From assembly GCF_003646465.1 (NCBI RefSeq), contig NZ_QZEX01000001.1, forward strand, positions 582,236 to 646,235: DNA of 64,000 nt. Reading direction: 5' to 3'. The notes under the pieces are model-generated. The model was not told where the DNA came from and did not search any database. It saw only the letters and a list, made by a program, of their open reading frames with translations. Origin of the DNA: Chachezhania antarctica (GTDB taxonomy: Bacteria; Pseudomonadota; Alphaproteobacteria; Rhodobacterales; Rhodobacteraceae). Position 1 is the first letter of the stretch, and the number at the start of each line of letters is the position of its first letter. The position numbers and the translations under genes were made by a program. Below, piece after piece: positions 53,975 to 63,567 of the stretch.

Positions 53975-55141
53975 TTACTGCTGCCAGACCCCTTCGAAAT
54001 CGGATGGCACCAGAAGATTGTGCCGGCCCAGCCGTTCGACCGAGGTTTCGCCGCAGAGCGCCATCGTCGTGTCCAGTTCCTTCTGGATGATGTTTAGCGC
54101 GGCGGTCACGCCCTCCTGGCCCATGGCGCCCAGCCCGTAGACGAAGGACCGGCCGATGAAGGTGCTTTTCGCGCCCATGGCGACGGCTTTCAGCACGTCC
54201 TGGCCTGACCGGATGCCGCTGTCCAGATGCACTTCCACTTGGTTGCCCACCGCCTCGATGATCGACGGCAGCGCCCGGATCGAGCTGATCGCCCCGTCGA
54301 GCTGCCGCCCGCCATGGTTCGACACCACGATCGCGTCGGCGCCCAGCTTGGCGGCCATCACGGCGTCTTCGGCATCGAGGATCCCCTTCAGGATCACCTT
54401 GCCGCCCCACAGGTCCATCAGCCGTTTCACCTTGTCCCAGTCGAGCGTAAGGTCGAATTGTTCGGCCGTCCAGGCGCCCAGCGAGGAGGTGTCGGAAATG
54501 CCGTCCACGTGGCCCACGATATTGCCGAAATCCCGGCGCGTGGCGCCCAGCATGCCGATGCCCCAGCGCCATTTCGTCATCAGGTTCGCCACGGTTTTCG
54601 GCGTCAGCTTCGGCGGGGCGGACAGGCCGTTCTTAAGGTCCTTGTGGCGCTGGCCGAGGATCTGAAGGTCCAGCGTGATCACCAGCGCGGAACAGCCCGC
54701 GGCCCGGGCCCGTTCGATCAGACGCGCGGTGTAGTCGGTGTCCTTCATCGTATAGAGCTGGAACCAGAACGGCGCGGTCGTGGCTTCGGCCACTTCCTCG
54801 ATCGAGTTGATCGACATCGTCGACAGGGTGAAGGGCACGCCCATATTTTCGGCCGCGCGGGCGGCCTTGATCTCGCCATCGGCGCACTGCATGCCGGTCA
54901 GTCCGACGGGCGCAAGTGCCACCGGCATGGCGACATCCTGTCCGATCATCTTCGTGGCGGTCGTACGGCCCGACATGTCGACGGCCACGCGCTGGCGCAG
55001 GCGGATCTTGTCGAAGTCGCTGCTGTTCTCGCGGAAGGTCTGTTCGGTCCAGCTACCGCTTTCGGCATAATCGTAGAACATCCGCGGCACGCGCCGTTCA
55101 TACAGCCGCTTGAGATCCTCGATACAGGTGACAACCGGCAT
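53975..55141 (-). CDS. lldD: FMN-dependent alpha-hydroxy-acid dehydrogenase (L-lactate type)
   Basis: A 388-residue TIM-barrel flavoprotein. It starts with VTCIEDLKRLYERRVPRMFYDYAESGSWTEQTFREN, typical of L-lactate dehydrogenase (LldD) of proteobacteria. The catalytic His is in VSNHGGRQLDGA, FMN contacts are in VALAPVGLTGMQ and FQLYTMKD, and the phosphate site is in LDSGIRSGQDVLKAVAMGAKSTFIGRSF. Membrane-associated forms feed electrons to quinone. A MarR regulator gene is divergent, 342 bases away, and may control it. Other 2-hydroxy acids (mandelate, glycolate) cannot be excluded. Confidence 0.9.
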   Translation of the reverse strand: MPVVTCIEDLKRLYERRVPRMFYDYAESGSWTEQTFRENSSDFDKIRLRQRVAVDMSGRTTATKMIGQDVAMPVALAPVGLTGMQCADGEIKAARAAENMGVPFTLSTMSINSIEEVAEATTAPFWFQLYTMKDTDYTARLIERARAAGCSALVITLDLQILGQRHKDLKNGLSAPPKLTPKTVANLMTKWRWGIGMLGATRRDFGNIVGHVDGISDTSSLGAWTAEQFDLTLDWDKVKRLMDLWGGKVILKGILDAEDAVMAAKLGADAIVVSNHGGRQLDGAISSIRALPSIIEAVGNQVEVHLDSGIRSGQDVLKAVAMGAKSTFIGRSFVYGLGAMGQEGVTAALNIIQKELDTTMALCGETSVERLGRHNLLVPSDFEGVWQQ

Positions 55142-55483
55142 GACGTTTTCCTCGGCCTATGGTCATCAGGATGCATAGCAACGCCGTCCGCCGGTCACAA
55201 CTGTTGCCGGACCGGACCGGCATTTGGGCCTGTATCGCACCAGGTGATACCGGTTCGAATTTTTAACGAATTTGACGAAGTGGTCCTTTATCGGAATTCG
55301 TATTGCTTAAGAGATACAATACCCTAGGAACGCGCCCGCGAGCCGCTATACAACCCTAGATAAACAATTTACTCGGGTTATCGTGTAGATTAGTTTTCAA
55401 CCTCTGATCGTAGCGCGGTACGGTCGGAGTGTTCCTTCAGACGAGTAACCCCGCACCGTAAGTGGATATCAACGAAGCCGACC
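55142..55483. promoter_or_regulatory. Divergent AT-rich regulatory region lldD / marR
   Basis: A 342-base gene-free region with markedly lower GC than its flanks. It contains GTATTG...CAATAC (55300-55322) and a run of A/T with repeated TTCG/CGAA words at 55256-55280 (TTCGAATTTTTAACGAATTT). Both lldD and marR promoters must be here; none is clear enough to place. Confidence 0.55.
55300..55322. promoter_or_regulatory. Putative MarR operator
   Basis: GTATTG and CAATAC arms flank an 11-base centre containing CTTAAG. Size and AT content fit MarR-type operators. About 160 bases from either gene. Confidence 0.4.
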
Positions 55484-55969
55484 ATGAACAGTGATGACCT
55501 CTCTTCTCTCCTCGACCTGCTGAACGAGATTTCCGTGATCGAACAACTGGGAGGCGCATTGGTGGAAGCGCGGTTGCCGGCCGACATGATCGGGCCTCAG
55601 TTCCGGGTTCTGGATTACCTGATCCGCGTGGCCGACGGTCGGACGCCTGTCGAACTGGCGCGTGCCTTCCAGGTGCCCAAGACGACGCTGACCCACACGC
55701 TGTCCCGTCTCGACAACCAGGAACTGGTGCGCACGTTGCCCAACCCGAACGACCGGCGGTCGAAATGCGTCTGGACAACGGAAAAGGGCCGTGCTGCGCG
55801 CGACAAGGTGGCCGATGACCTGACGCAGGAGATGGAGGACATCCTCCAGCGATTTGGCAAAAGCCGTTCAGCCGAACTGATGGTGCTTCTGGAGGCCTTG
55901 CGCGACGCCATGGCTGAGGCGAAATCGCCCGAGATTCCCCGCCAACCCCCGGCTTATCCGGACGCCTGA
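55484..55969 (+). CDS. MarR-family transcriptional regulator
   Basis: A 161-residue winged-helix regulator. The HTH/wing (about 55-105) is RTPVELARAFQVPKTTLTHTLSRLDNQELVRTLPNPNDRRSKCVWTTEKG, with the wing Asp-Arg-Arg typical of MarR. Flanking helices form the dimer interface. It is transcribed away from lldD and converges with the enoyl-CoA hydratase gene, so it could control either lldD or itself. The inducer is unknown. Confidence 0.9.
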   Translation: MNSDDLSSLLDLLNEISVIEQLGGALVEARLPADMIGPQFRVLDYLIRVADGRTPVELARAFQVPKTTLTHTLSRLDNQELVRTLPNPNDRRSKCVWTTEKGRAARDKVADDLTQEMEDILQRFGKSRSAELMVLLEALRDAMAEAKSPEIPRQPPAYPDA

Positions 55970-55991
55970 AGCGCGCCCGGACGACCCGTGA

Positions 55992-56771
55992 TCAATTGCC
56001 GGTGAACTGCGGCTTGCGCTTTTCCATGAACGCCGCGACGCCTTCGGCGAAATCGCCCGATTTCGTCAGATGTGTCTGTTCCATCCCTTCGGCCATGATT
56101 GCGTCGCCAAAGCTCATCCCGTCCAACTTTCGCAGAAGCCGCTTGGCCGCCGCGGCGGCAAGGGGCGCGCCGCCGGCCAGACGTTCGGCCAGTTCGCGGG
56201 TCTTTTCCCCAAGGCTGTCGGCAGGAAAAACTTCGTTCGCCAGGCCCAGGGCCTTCGCTTCATCGGCGCCGATGCGGCCGCCTTCAAGGATGGTCTGCAT
56301 CGCGCGGCGATAGCCCATGCCTTTCAGCAGCAGCCAGCAATTGCCACCGTCCGGCACAAGCCCGATCGCGGCGAAGGCCATGTAGATCGCGGCATCGTCC
56401 GACATGGTGACCAGATCGCAGTTCATTGCCAGCGCCGCGCCGATACCGGCGGCATTGCCCTGCACCTCGGCCACCCAGATCTTCGACGAGGCGGCGATGC
56501 CGGTCAGGATCGGGCGGTACTCTTCCTCGATCATCTGGTGGGTGGGCTGTTCCATCCCGCTCGTTTCCTTCAGGTCGGCGCCGGCGCAAAAGCCCTTGCC
56601 TGCCCCTTTCAGGATCACGACATTGATCCGCGGCTTCACTTCCAGTTCGCTGATCGCCGTGCGCAGCTGACGGCGAAGCGAGCCGTTCAGCGCATTGTAG
56701 GATTCCGGTCGGTTCATCGTCACCGTGGCGACGGATCCGCTGCGTTCGATCAGTACGGATGTCTCGGGCAT
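55992..56771 (-). CDS. Enoyl-CoA hydratase/isomerase family protein
   Basis: A 259-residue crotonase-fold protein. The oxyanion-hole segments are GFCAGADLKE (about 62-71) and NAAGIGAALAMNCDLVTMS (about 105-123). The catalytic-loop Glu equivalent is unclear: the region reads AAIGLVPDGGNCWLLLKGMGYRRAM, where hydratases have PE/E-x-x-x-G, and Asp is found here, pointing to a non-hydratase crotonase such as an isomerase. Last gene of the operon tetR-thiolase-fadJ-caiB-ech, 12 bases after the CoA-transferase gene. Confidence 0.87.
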   Translation of the reverse strand: MPETSVLIERSGSVATVTMNRPESYNALNGSLRRQLRTAISELEVKPRINVVILKGAGKGFCAGADLKETSGMEQPTHQMIEEEYRPILTGIAASSKIWVAEVQGNAAGIGAALAMNCDLVTMSDDAAIYMAFAAIGLVPDGGNCWLLLKGMGYRRAMQTILEGGRIGADEAKALGLANEVFPADSLGEKTRELAERLAGGAPLAAAAAKRLLRKLDGMSFGDAIMAEGMEQTHLTKSGDFAEGVAAFMEKRKPQFTGN

Positions 56772-56783
56772 GGGGCCTCTCCC

Positions 56784-57911
56784 TTAAGTCAATGCGCCGG
56801 CGTCGCGGTACCGGGCAATGGTTGCATCGTCCAAACCAGCGGCCTTCAGGACCGCCTCGGTATCGCTGCCGGGCGCATGGGGTGGCTCGGGCATCTGTGC
56901 AGGTGTCCGGTCGAATCGGGGCGCGGGAGCGGCCTGTAGGACATCGCCCACTTTCGTAAAGATTCCCCTTGCGGCCATGTGCGGATGTTCCGGCGCTTCG
57001 GACCATGTCAGAACCGGGGCCACGCAGGCATCCGACCCGTCGAAGATCGCCGTCCATTCATCGCGGGTCTTCTGCGCGAAGACGCGCGCGTACTCCTCGC
57101 GCCGCGCGGCCCATGTTCCGGGATCGTTCTGATCGGCCTTGTGTTCGGCGGGCAGGCCCGCCTTGTCGACCATTTCGGCAAAGAATTGCGGCTCCAGCGG
57201 CCCGACAGAGATGAATTTGCCGTCGGCACATTCATAGGTTCGGTAGTACGGCGCGCCGCCGTCCAGCCAGTTGGATTCGCGTTCCTCGGACCAGCGGCCC
57301 TGCGCGATCATCGAATGGATCAGCGCCATCAGCGCCGACGCGCCATCGACCATCGCCGCATCCACGACCTGCCCCTTGCCCGATGTCTGCCGTTCCCAAA
57401 GTGCCGAGAATATCCCGAAAATCAGGAACATCGTTCCCCCGGCATAGTCGGCGCCGATGTTCAGCGGCGGGGTCGGCACGTCGCCGGCCTTGCCGATGGC
57501 ATGGACGAAACCCGTCAGGCCAAGGTAGTTCAGATCGTGCCCGGCCATCTGCGCCATGGGCCCGTCCTGCCCCCAGCCCGTCATCCGCCCGTAAACCACG
57601 CGCGGCGCGCGGGCGTGCACGTCGGCGGGCCCCAGCCCCATGCGTTCCATCACGCCGGGGCGAAAGCCTTCGATCAGGACATCGGCCGCTTGGATCAGGG
57701 CGAAGGCAGCCTCGATCCCCTCGGCCGATTTCAGATTCAGCGCGGCCGATTTCTTGCCGCGGTTGTTGATCATGGTCGGGTCGGCGGGCCCGGATTTCCG
57801 GGTGATCAGCGTCACCTCGGCCCCAAGATCCGCCAGGAATTGCCCGGCCAGAGGGGCGGGGCCGATCCCCGCCATCTCGACCACTTTCAGGCCGGCAAGA
57901 GGTCCGCTCAT
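56784..57911 (-). CDS. CaiB/BaiF-family protein (alpha-methylacyl-CoA racemase-like)
   Basis: A 375-residue family III CoA-transferase-fold protein. The start MSGPLAGLKVVEMAGIGPAPLAGQFLADLGAEV and the catalytic region GHDLNYLGLTG (Asp, with His just before) match the alpha-methylacyl-CoA racemase branch, as do RGKKSAALNLKSAEG and LIEGFRPGVMERMGLGP. Racemisation of 2-methyl-branched acyl-CoAs would feed branched fatty acids into beta-oxidation, fitting the operon with fadJ and thiolase. It overlaps the fadJ stop by 4 bases. Confidence 0.9.
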   Translation of the reverse strand: MSGPLAGLKVVEMAGIGPAPLAGQFLADLGAEVTLITRKSGPADPTMINNRGKKSAALNLKSAEGIEAAFALIQAADVLIEGFRPGVMERMGLGPADVHARAPRVVYGRMTGWGQDGPMAQMAGHDLNYLGLTGFVHAIGKAGDVPTPPLNIGADYAGGTMFLIFGIFSALWERQTSGKGQVVDAAMVDGASALMALIHSMIAQGRWSEERESNWLDGGAPYYRTYECADGKFISVGPLEPQFFAEMVDKAGLPAEHKADQNDPGTWAARREEYARVFAQKTRDEWTAIFDGSDACVAPVLTWSEAPEHPHMAARGIFTKVGDVLQAAPAPRFDRTPAQMPEPPHAPGSDTEAVLKAAGLDDATIARYRDAGALT

Positions 57912-60052
57912 GCCGCTTGCGCCTTGTCATCGCGCAGCTTGTCCAGCGCCGTGGCCGACACCGCGAAGCGTTCGCCGTAGCGGTCGGCCAGCTCCGTGGC
58001 GCGCGCCGCGAAGGCGTCGATGCCGATACCCTTGATGAACTGGATCGCGCCGCCCGTATGGGCCGGGAAGCCGATGGCGAAGATGCCGCCAAGATTGGCC
58101 TCGACCTCTGTCCGCAGCACGCCTTCATCCAGGCAGCGCAGCGTTTCGATGGCCTGACGGTACAGGATCCGGTCCACGGCATGCTGCTGGCTGACCTGGG
58201 GATTGCCCCTGGCGAATTGCGCCAGTTCCGGCCACAGCGTCTTCGACCCGTCGGCGGAATATTCGTAGAACCCCCCGCCGTAATGGCGGCCGCCGCGGCC
58301 CAGTTCGATCATCTTGTCGGTGACCTCGCGCGTGGCAGTGTTGTGCGCGCCGAAGCCGGATTTTTCGCCCAGACGTTCGTCGAGCACTTCGTGCGTCTTG
58401 CGGGCCTTCTGGGCAAGGATCAGCGACACCTCGTCGAACACGGCCAGCGGTCCCACGGGCATACCGGCGGCCCATGCGGCCCGTTCGATCGCGACGGGAT
58501 TCATGCCGTCGGTCAGAAGCTGCAGGCCCTCGTCCATGAAGGTCCCGAACACGCGGCTGGTGAAGAACCCGCGGCTGTCGTTCACGACGATGGGCATGTA
58601 GCCGATCTGCTGGACGTAATCGTAGGCCTTGCGCAGCGTCTCTTCGCTGGTCTTTTCGCCCATGATGATCTCGACCACCTTCATCTTGTCGACAGGCGAG
58701 AAGAAATGCAGGCCGATGAAGCGCGTCGGATCCGGGCAGAAATCGGCCAGCACCGAAATCGGCAGGGTCGAAGTGTTGGAGCCGTAGATGCCATCGTCGG
58801 ACAGCATCCCGAACGTGGCGCCGATGACCTTCTCCTTCAGCTCGATATCCTCGAACACGGCTTCGACGATCAGGTCGGTCCCGGCAAAGCTGCTGTCATC
58901 GGTCGTGGGCGTGATGAGACCCAGCAGCGCGTCCTTTTTCGCGTCGTCCATCCGGCCGCGCTTGATCAGCTTGTCGGCCAGACCGGCGGAGTAGGCTTTG
59001 CCCTTTTCGGCCTTCTCCATCTCCATGTCTTTCAGGTGGCTTGGCAGGCCAGAGGACGCATGCGCCCAGGCGATGCCCGATCCCATCATGCCCGCGCCTA
59101 GGATCGCGGATGATCCGGCCTTCCACGCCGGACCTTCCGGGCGGACCTTGCCGGATTTCACGGCCTGCATGCCGAAGAAGAACGTTGAAATCGCGGCCTT
59201 GCATTCCGGCGTGGGGATCAGCGCAGCCAGCCCGCGGCTTTCCACCCGCAGCGCACTTTCAAAACCCATCCGCATAGAGTTCACGGCGATGTCGAGGATC
59301 TTTTCCGGCGCCGGCAGCAGCCCGCGCGTCTTCTGGTAGAGCATCGCCGAAGACGCCTGGATGATCTGGCGGTTCTTCGGTGCGGTCGTGTCGCCGCCGG
59401 GATAGCGGAAACTCTTTTCATCCCACGGCTGGGTGTGGCTGTCCGGGTTGGCCTTGATCCATGCCTTGGCGGCGGGGATCAGGTCGGCCTCGGTCTCGAC
59501 GATCTCGTCGACCATCCCGGCTTTCAGGGCCGCGTCGGGACGCGCCTGCTTGCCTTCCAGCAGGTAGGGTAGGGCCTTTTCCAGCCCCAGAAGCTTGGTC
59601 AGCCGCACGACGCCACCGGCGCCGGGCAGAAGGCCCAGCGTGACCTCGGGCAGGCCCACGACGGCCTTGGGCGAATTCACGACGACACGGTAGTTGGAGG
59701 CAAGGCAGAGTTCATACCCGCCGCCCAAAGCCGCGCCGTTTATGGCCGAGACAACGGGGACGGGCAGCTTTTCCAGTTCGCGGTAGGGGGCCTTGTTGGC
59801 CTCCAGATATTCGAACAGCGGATCTTCGGCCGTCAGCCCAAGGATCAGGTGCAGGTCGCCGCCGGCAAAGAAGGTCTTCTTGGCCGACGCGAAGACGACG
59901 CCTTTCAGCCCGTCTTCGGCCTTCAGCTTTGCGATCACGTCATTCATGCCGGGCACGAAACGGTCGTTCATGGTGTTGGCCGACTGGCCTTGCATGTCCA
60001 TCGTGATGGTCACGATGCCGTCGGCGTCTTTTTCGTAGATGAAATCGGTCAT
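57908..60052 (-). CDS. fadJ: Multifunctional fatty-acid oxidation protein (enoyl-CoA hydratase / 3-hydroxyacyl-CoA dehydrogenase)
   Basis: A 714-residue fusion. Residues about 1-190 form a crotonase domain (INGAALGGGYELCLASN; LPEVTLGLLPGAGGVVRLTKLLG with the catalytic Glu). Residues about 310-490 form the NAD-binding 3-hydroxyacyl-CoA dehydrogenase (ILGAGMMGSGIAWAHA; FIGLHFFSPVDKMKVVEIIMG with the catalytic His), and two C-terminal domains follow. It carries out steps two and three of beta-oxidation with the adjacent thiolase. Start at 60052 (MTDFIYEKDADGIVTITMD), 11 bases after the thiolase stop. Confidence 0.94.
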   Translation of the reverse strand: MTDFIYEKDADGIVTITMDMQGQSANTMNDRFVPGMNDVIAKLKAEDGLKGVVFASAKKTFFAGGDLHLILGLTAEDPLFEYLEANKAPYRELEKLPVPVVSAINGAALGGGYELCLASNYRVVVNSPKAVVGLPEVTLGLLPGAGGVVRLTKLLGLEKALPYLLEGKQARPDAALKAGMVDEIVETEADLIPAAKAWIKANPDSHTQPWDEKSFRYPGGDTTAPKNRQIIQASSAMLYQKTRGLLPAPEKILDIAVNSMRMGFESALRVESRGLAALIPTPECKAAISTFFFGMQAVKSGKVRPEGPAWKAGSSAILGAGMMGSGIAWAHASSGLPSHLKDMEMEKAEKGKAYSAGLADKLIKRGRMDDAKKDALLGLITPTTDDSSFAGTDLIVEAVFEDIELKEKVIGATFGMLSDDGIYGSNTSTLPISVLADFCPDPTRFIGLHFFSPVDKMKVVEIIMGEKTSEETLRKAYDYVQQIGYMPIVVNDSRGFFTSRVFGTFMDEGLQLLTDGMNPVAIERAAWAAGMPVGPLAVFDEVSLILAQKARKTHEVLDERLGEKSGFGAHNTATREVTDKMIELGRGGRHYGGGFYEYSADGSKTLWPELAQFARGNPQVSQQHAVDRILYRQAIETLRCLDEGVLRTEVEANLGGIFAIGFPAHTGGAIQFIKGIGIDAFAARATELADRYGERFAVSATALDKLRDDKAQAA

Positions 60053-60063
60053 GTCGGTCCCCC

Positions 60064-61272
60064 TCACACGCGTTCGATTATGGACGCGATGCCCATGCCG
60101 CCGCCCACGCACATGCAGATCAGCGCGCGCTTCAGGTTCCGGCGTTCCAGTTCATCCAGCATCGTCGACACGAGGCAACCGCCCGTGGCGCCCAGCGGAT
60201 GCCCCATGGCGATGGCGCCGCCGACGACGTTCAGCTTTTCGTCCGGCACGTTCAGGTCTTTCTGCAGACGCAGGGCGACCGACGCGAAAGCTTCGTTGAT
60301 CTCGACCAGGTCGATATCGTCGATGGTCAGCCCGGCCTTGCGCAGCGCCTTTTCGGATGCCGGCCCCGGACCTGTCAGCATGATCGTGGGATCGGTTGCC
60401 GTCAGCGCGACCGACACGACGCGGCCGCGGGGTGTCAGGCCAAGGTCCTTGCCCGCTTGTTCATTGCCCAGAAGGATCAGCGACGCTCCGTCCACGATCC
60501 CGGACGAATTGCCCGGCGTGTGCACGTGATTGATCCGCTCGACCTCCGGGTATTTCGCCAAGGCGACCGCGTCGAAGCCGATGGACCCGGGCATCGCGAA
60601 GGAGGCCTTCAGCGCGCCAAGCTTCTGCATGTCGGTGTCGGGCTTGATGAAATCGTCCCGCTCAAGGATCACTTCACCCATGTCGTCCTTGATGGCCACG
60701 ACGGACTTGTCGAACCAGCCGTTGTCGCGGGCATGGGCCGCGCGTTTCTGGCTTTCAAGCGCGAAGGCGTCGACGTCATCTCGGCTCCAGCCTTCGATGG
60801 TGGCGATCAGGTCGGCGCCGATGCCCTGCGGCACGAAGCCGGTGTTGATCGCGGTCTCCGGATCCTCGGCGAAGGGACCGCCATCGGCGCCCATCGGCAC
60901 GCGCGACATGGATTCGTAGCCACCGGCGCACACGACATCTTCCCAGCCCGATGCGATCTTGGCGGCGGCGGTGTTGAACGTGTCGAGACCGCTCGCACAG
61001 AACCGGTTCACCTGCGCGCCCGCCACCTTTTCATCCCATCCGGCCGCCTGCAGCGCGATCTTCGGCAGCACGGCGCCCTGTTCCATCACCGGCGCCACGC
61101 AGCCCAGCATCAGGTCGTCGACGCGCGACGTGTCCAGATCGTGGCGCCCCTGCATTTCCTTCAGCAGCGTGGTGACCAGCGTGATGGGCTTCACTTCGTT
61201 TAGCGTGCCATCAGCCTTGCCCTTGGACCGGGGCGTGCGGATCGCGTCGTAGATGTAGGCTGTCTCAGCCAT
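60064..61272 (-). CDS. fadA: Acetyl-CoA acyltransferase (thiolase)
   Basis: A 402-residue thiolase. The nucleophilic Cys is in [13 protein letters not shown] (about 92), the His in [22 protein letters not shown], and the second Cys in [16 protein letters not shown] at the C-terminus. [15 protein letters not shown] supplies the Asn-Glu pair. The FadA/I-like start [26 protein letters not shown] fits a degradative enzyme in the beta-oxidation set. It is the first enzyme gene, 33 bases after the tetR gene. Confidence 0.93.
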   Translation of the reverse strand: MAETAYIYDAIRTPRSKGKADGTLNEVKPITLVTTLLKEMQGRHDLDTSRVDDLMLGCVAPVMEQGAVLPKIALQAAGWDEKVAGAQVNRFCASGLDTFNTAAAKIASGWEDVVCAGGYESMSRVPMGADGGPFAEDPETAINTGFVPQGIGADLIATIEGWSRDDVDAFALESQKRAAHARDNGWFDKSVVAIKDDMGEVILERDDFIKPDTDMQKLGALKASFAMPGSIGFDAVALAKYPEVERINHVHTPGNSSGIVDGASLILLGNEQAGKDLGLTPRGRVVSVALTATDPTIMLTGPGPASEKALRKAGLTIDDIDLVEINEAFASVALRLQKDLNVPDEKLNVVGGAIAMGHPLGATGGCLVSTMLDELERRNLKRALICMCVGGGMGIASIIERV

Positions 61273-61305
61273 GGAACTCTCCTCCCAAAAACAAAATTCT
61301 GCCGG

Positions 61306-61926
61306 TCAGGCCGCGTCGGAAAACAGCATCCGGGGCAGGGGGTCAAAATCGGCGGCCGCCAGCAGCCGCGCTTCTCGTTTCTCGATACCTATGCCGCGCA
61401 GCATCACTTCGGCCGCGTCGGACCCGGCCTGCCGCCACGACCGGTGCCCGTGCAGCACCAGCGTCATCGCGCCAAAGGTCGCGCCGCCCAGCGTGCCCGC
61501 GACCGAGGCGACCTGATCGGACCCCAGGTCGAACCGGCCGCTTTCGATCCCGCGGTGCAGTTCGCGCGCGGGAAAACGGCCCCAGAAATTGCTGAGCTTG
61601 GGTTCCTTCACCGCGTAGCGCGCGACAAACCGGCCCCAGTGGGGTTCTTCATGCACGCGGCGGACGCACAGGCGGATCACGTTGGATAGCCGCGCGGCGG
61701 GATCTTCAAGGTCGGAGACACTCTCCTGCAGTCTGTCGGCCATCTCGCCCGCGACCATGTCGCAGACCGCGTCGAACAGGGTCGCCGGTTCCTCGAGATT
61801 GTTGTAGATCGTCCCGCGCGACAGCCCGGCCTCGCGCGCCAGATCGCTGATCGCAACGGTCGAGCCGCCCTTTTCGGCCAGCACCCGCATCGCGGCGGTG
61901 TGAATTCGGTCGATTGCCGTGCTCAT
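61306..61926 (-). CDS. TetR-family regulator of the beta-oxidation operon
   Basis: A 206-residue regulator with the N-terminal HTH IHTAAMRVLAEKGGSTVAISDLAREAGLSRGTIYNNLEEPATLFDAV (region about 8-54), followed by an all-helical ligand domain. It heads the operon with thiolase, fadJ, caiB and ech, so acyl-CoA is a plausible ligand (inference). The 229-base upstream region, shared with the divergent MFS gene, is AT-rich near the start and has a CAATATTG palindrome core flanked by TTG/CAA at 61977-61993. Start at 61926 (MSTAIDRIHTAAM). Confidence 0.9.
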   Translation of the reverse strand: MSTAIDRIHTAAMRVLAEKGGSTVAISDLAREAGLSRGTIYNNLEEPATLFDAVCDMVAGEMADRLQESVSDLEDPAARLSNVIRLCVRRVHEEPHWGRFVARYAVKEPKLSNFWGRFPARELHRGIESGRFDLGSDQVASVAGTLGGATFGAMTLVLHGHRSWRQAGSDAAEVMLRGIGIEKREARLLAAADFDPLPRMLFSDAA

Positions 61927-62155
61927 GGGCACCCCGCGCTCCCGTCGTTGCGCGGATTGAGCATATGTGTCCAATTCTTGTCAATATTGTTCAATGACCT
62001 CCTGCCCCGCAGGGGCTGCCACGTCCCGGCCACCCAAAGCCCCGGGACGCGGTCCGCCGACGGCCGTTGTCCCGGCCTGCATGTGTTGCTAGGTGCCACT
62101 GACCGACAGTTTCCCCGAGGCATGCCATGACGTTTCCCTTCCCTCCCGTGCGGGC

Positions 62156-63373
62156 ATGAGCGCCGTGGCGGGCAACCGCTGGGTCGCGCTGGCGCTGATC
62201 TGCCTTGGCGTCGTCGGCGGTATGACCACGTGGTTTTCGGCCACCGCCATCGTGCCCGACCTGATCCTTGACTGGTCCCTGAGCGAAGTGGCCGCCGCCT
62301 GGCTCACCAACGCCGTGCAGCTTGGCTTTGTCGCGGGCGCGCTGACCGCGTCGGCCATCAACCTGCCGGACCTCGTCCGCGCCGAACGGCTGGTCGCGGT
62401 ATCCAGTTTTGCCGCGGCGCTGGCCAACCTCGTCCTGTTGCTGAACCCCGGCGCCGACGGGGCCATCGCGGCGCGGTTCCTGACCGGACTCTGCCTTGCG
62501 GGCGTCTATCCCACGGCGATGAAGCTTATGGCGTCGTGGTTCGTCACGGGCCGGGGGCTGGCGCTGGGGTTCCTTGTGGCGGCGCTGACGCTGGGATCTT
62601 CGGTCCCGCATCTCTTCCGCGCGCTGACGGCGGGCTATGACTGGCAGGCGGTTGTTATCGGAAGCTCGGCCGCGGCGGGGCTGAGCGGCGTGCTCTTCGC
62701 CGTCGCCGTGCGCGAAGGCCCGCATGGCTTCGGCACCGCCCGGTTCGATCCGCGTCAGGCGCTCGCGGTGCTGCGCTCGCGGCCCGTGTTTCTCGCCAAT
62801 CTCGGCTATTTCGGCCACATGTGGGAACTTTACGGCATGTGGGCGTGGATCCTTGCCTTCGCCACGGCGGCCCAGGCGGGCGTGGTGCCGTTCCCGTTCG
62901 GTTCAGCCTCGATGCTCAGTTTCGCCGTGGTGGCCAGCGGCGTGATCGGATGCCTTGCGGGTGGCTGGCTGTCGGACCGGATCGGGCGTTGCTGGACGAC
63001 GGCGGGGTTCATGGCCGTGTCAGGCAGTTGCGCCGTGGCGATAGGGTTCGCGTTCGACGGCCCGGCCTGGCTGTTGGGCACGGTGGCGCTGGTCTGGGGC
63101 ATTTCGGTCATCGGTGACAGCGCGCAGTTTTCGACAGCCGTGACGGAACTGGCGGACCGGGGTTTCGTCGGCACGGCCCTGGCGCTGCAGACGGGGATCG
63201 GGTTTGCCCTGACGGCGGTGGCCATCTGGGCCCTGCCCCGGTTCGCGGCGCTGCTGGGGGGCTGGCAATGGGCGTTCCTGCTGCTGGTGCCCGGTCCGGT
63301 GGTAGGGGTGGCCGCGATGCTGGCCCTGCGCCGACGGCCCGAAGCGGCGGCCCTTGCAGGCGGACGGCGCTGA
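62156..63373 (+). CDS. MFS transporter
   Basis: A 405-residue inner-membrane permease with twelve predicted helices. The loop 2-3 and 8-9 signatures are weak, with GWLSDRIGRC near residue 280 being the clearest MFS motif. The N-terminal helix reads WVALALICLGVVGGMTTWFSATAIVPDL. Resembles nitrate/nitrite-like or cyanate-type MFS members, without a safe substrate. I prefer the ATG at 62156 (MSAVAGNRW); an in-frame GTG at 62093 would add 21 polar residues. It is divergent from the beta-oxidation operon. Confidence 0.87.
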   Translation: MSAVAGNRWVALALICLGVVGGMTTWFSATAIVPDLILDWSLSEVAAAWLTNAVQLGFVAGALTASAINLPDLVRAERLVAVSSFAAALANLVLLLNPGADGAIAARFLTGLCLAGVYPTAMKLMASWFVTGRGLALGFLVAALTLGSSVPHLFRALTAGYDWQAVVIGSSAAAGLSGVLFAVAVREGPHGFGTARFDPRQALAVLRSRPVFLANLGYFGHMWELYGMWAWILAFATAAQAGVVPFPFGSASMLSFAVVASGVIGCLAGGWLSDRIGRCWTTAGFMAVSGSCAVAIGFAFDGPAWLLGTVALVWGISVIGDSAQFSTAVTELADRGFVGTALALQTGIGFALTAVAIWALPRFAALLGGWQWAFLLLVPGPVVGVAAMLALRRRPEAAALAGGRR

Positions 63374-63402
63374 GACAGCCCCGGGACCGCGCAAGCGGGC
63401 CC

Positions 63403-63478
63403 ATCGCGCCCGAGCTGGCCCGGCGGGAGCGCATCGCGCGACCGCCCGGGGGGTGGGTGGGGCCGGGGAGGGCGTGAT
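63403..63478 (-). repeat. GC-rich nested-hairpin element, copy D
   Basis: Opposite orientation to copies A-C. Outer arms ATCGCGCCC (63403-63411) and GGGCGTGAT (63470-63478, one wobble). Secondary arms CCCGGC/GCCGGG. Inner hairpin GCGC-ATC-GCGC (63429-63439), and the tract CCCGGGGGGTGGGTGGGG is the complement of the CCC-rich tract. It lies between the MFS and aminotransferase genes. Confidence 0.65.
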
Positions 63479-63567
63479 CCCTTCCCGCCGGACACGCCAC
63501 ACCGCCATGGTATCCGGGGCCGGATTTGCCTAGACCAATGCGAAAGACCAAGAGCCGAGGAATCCCC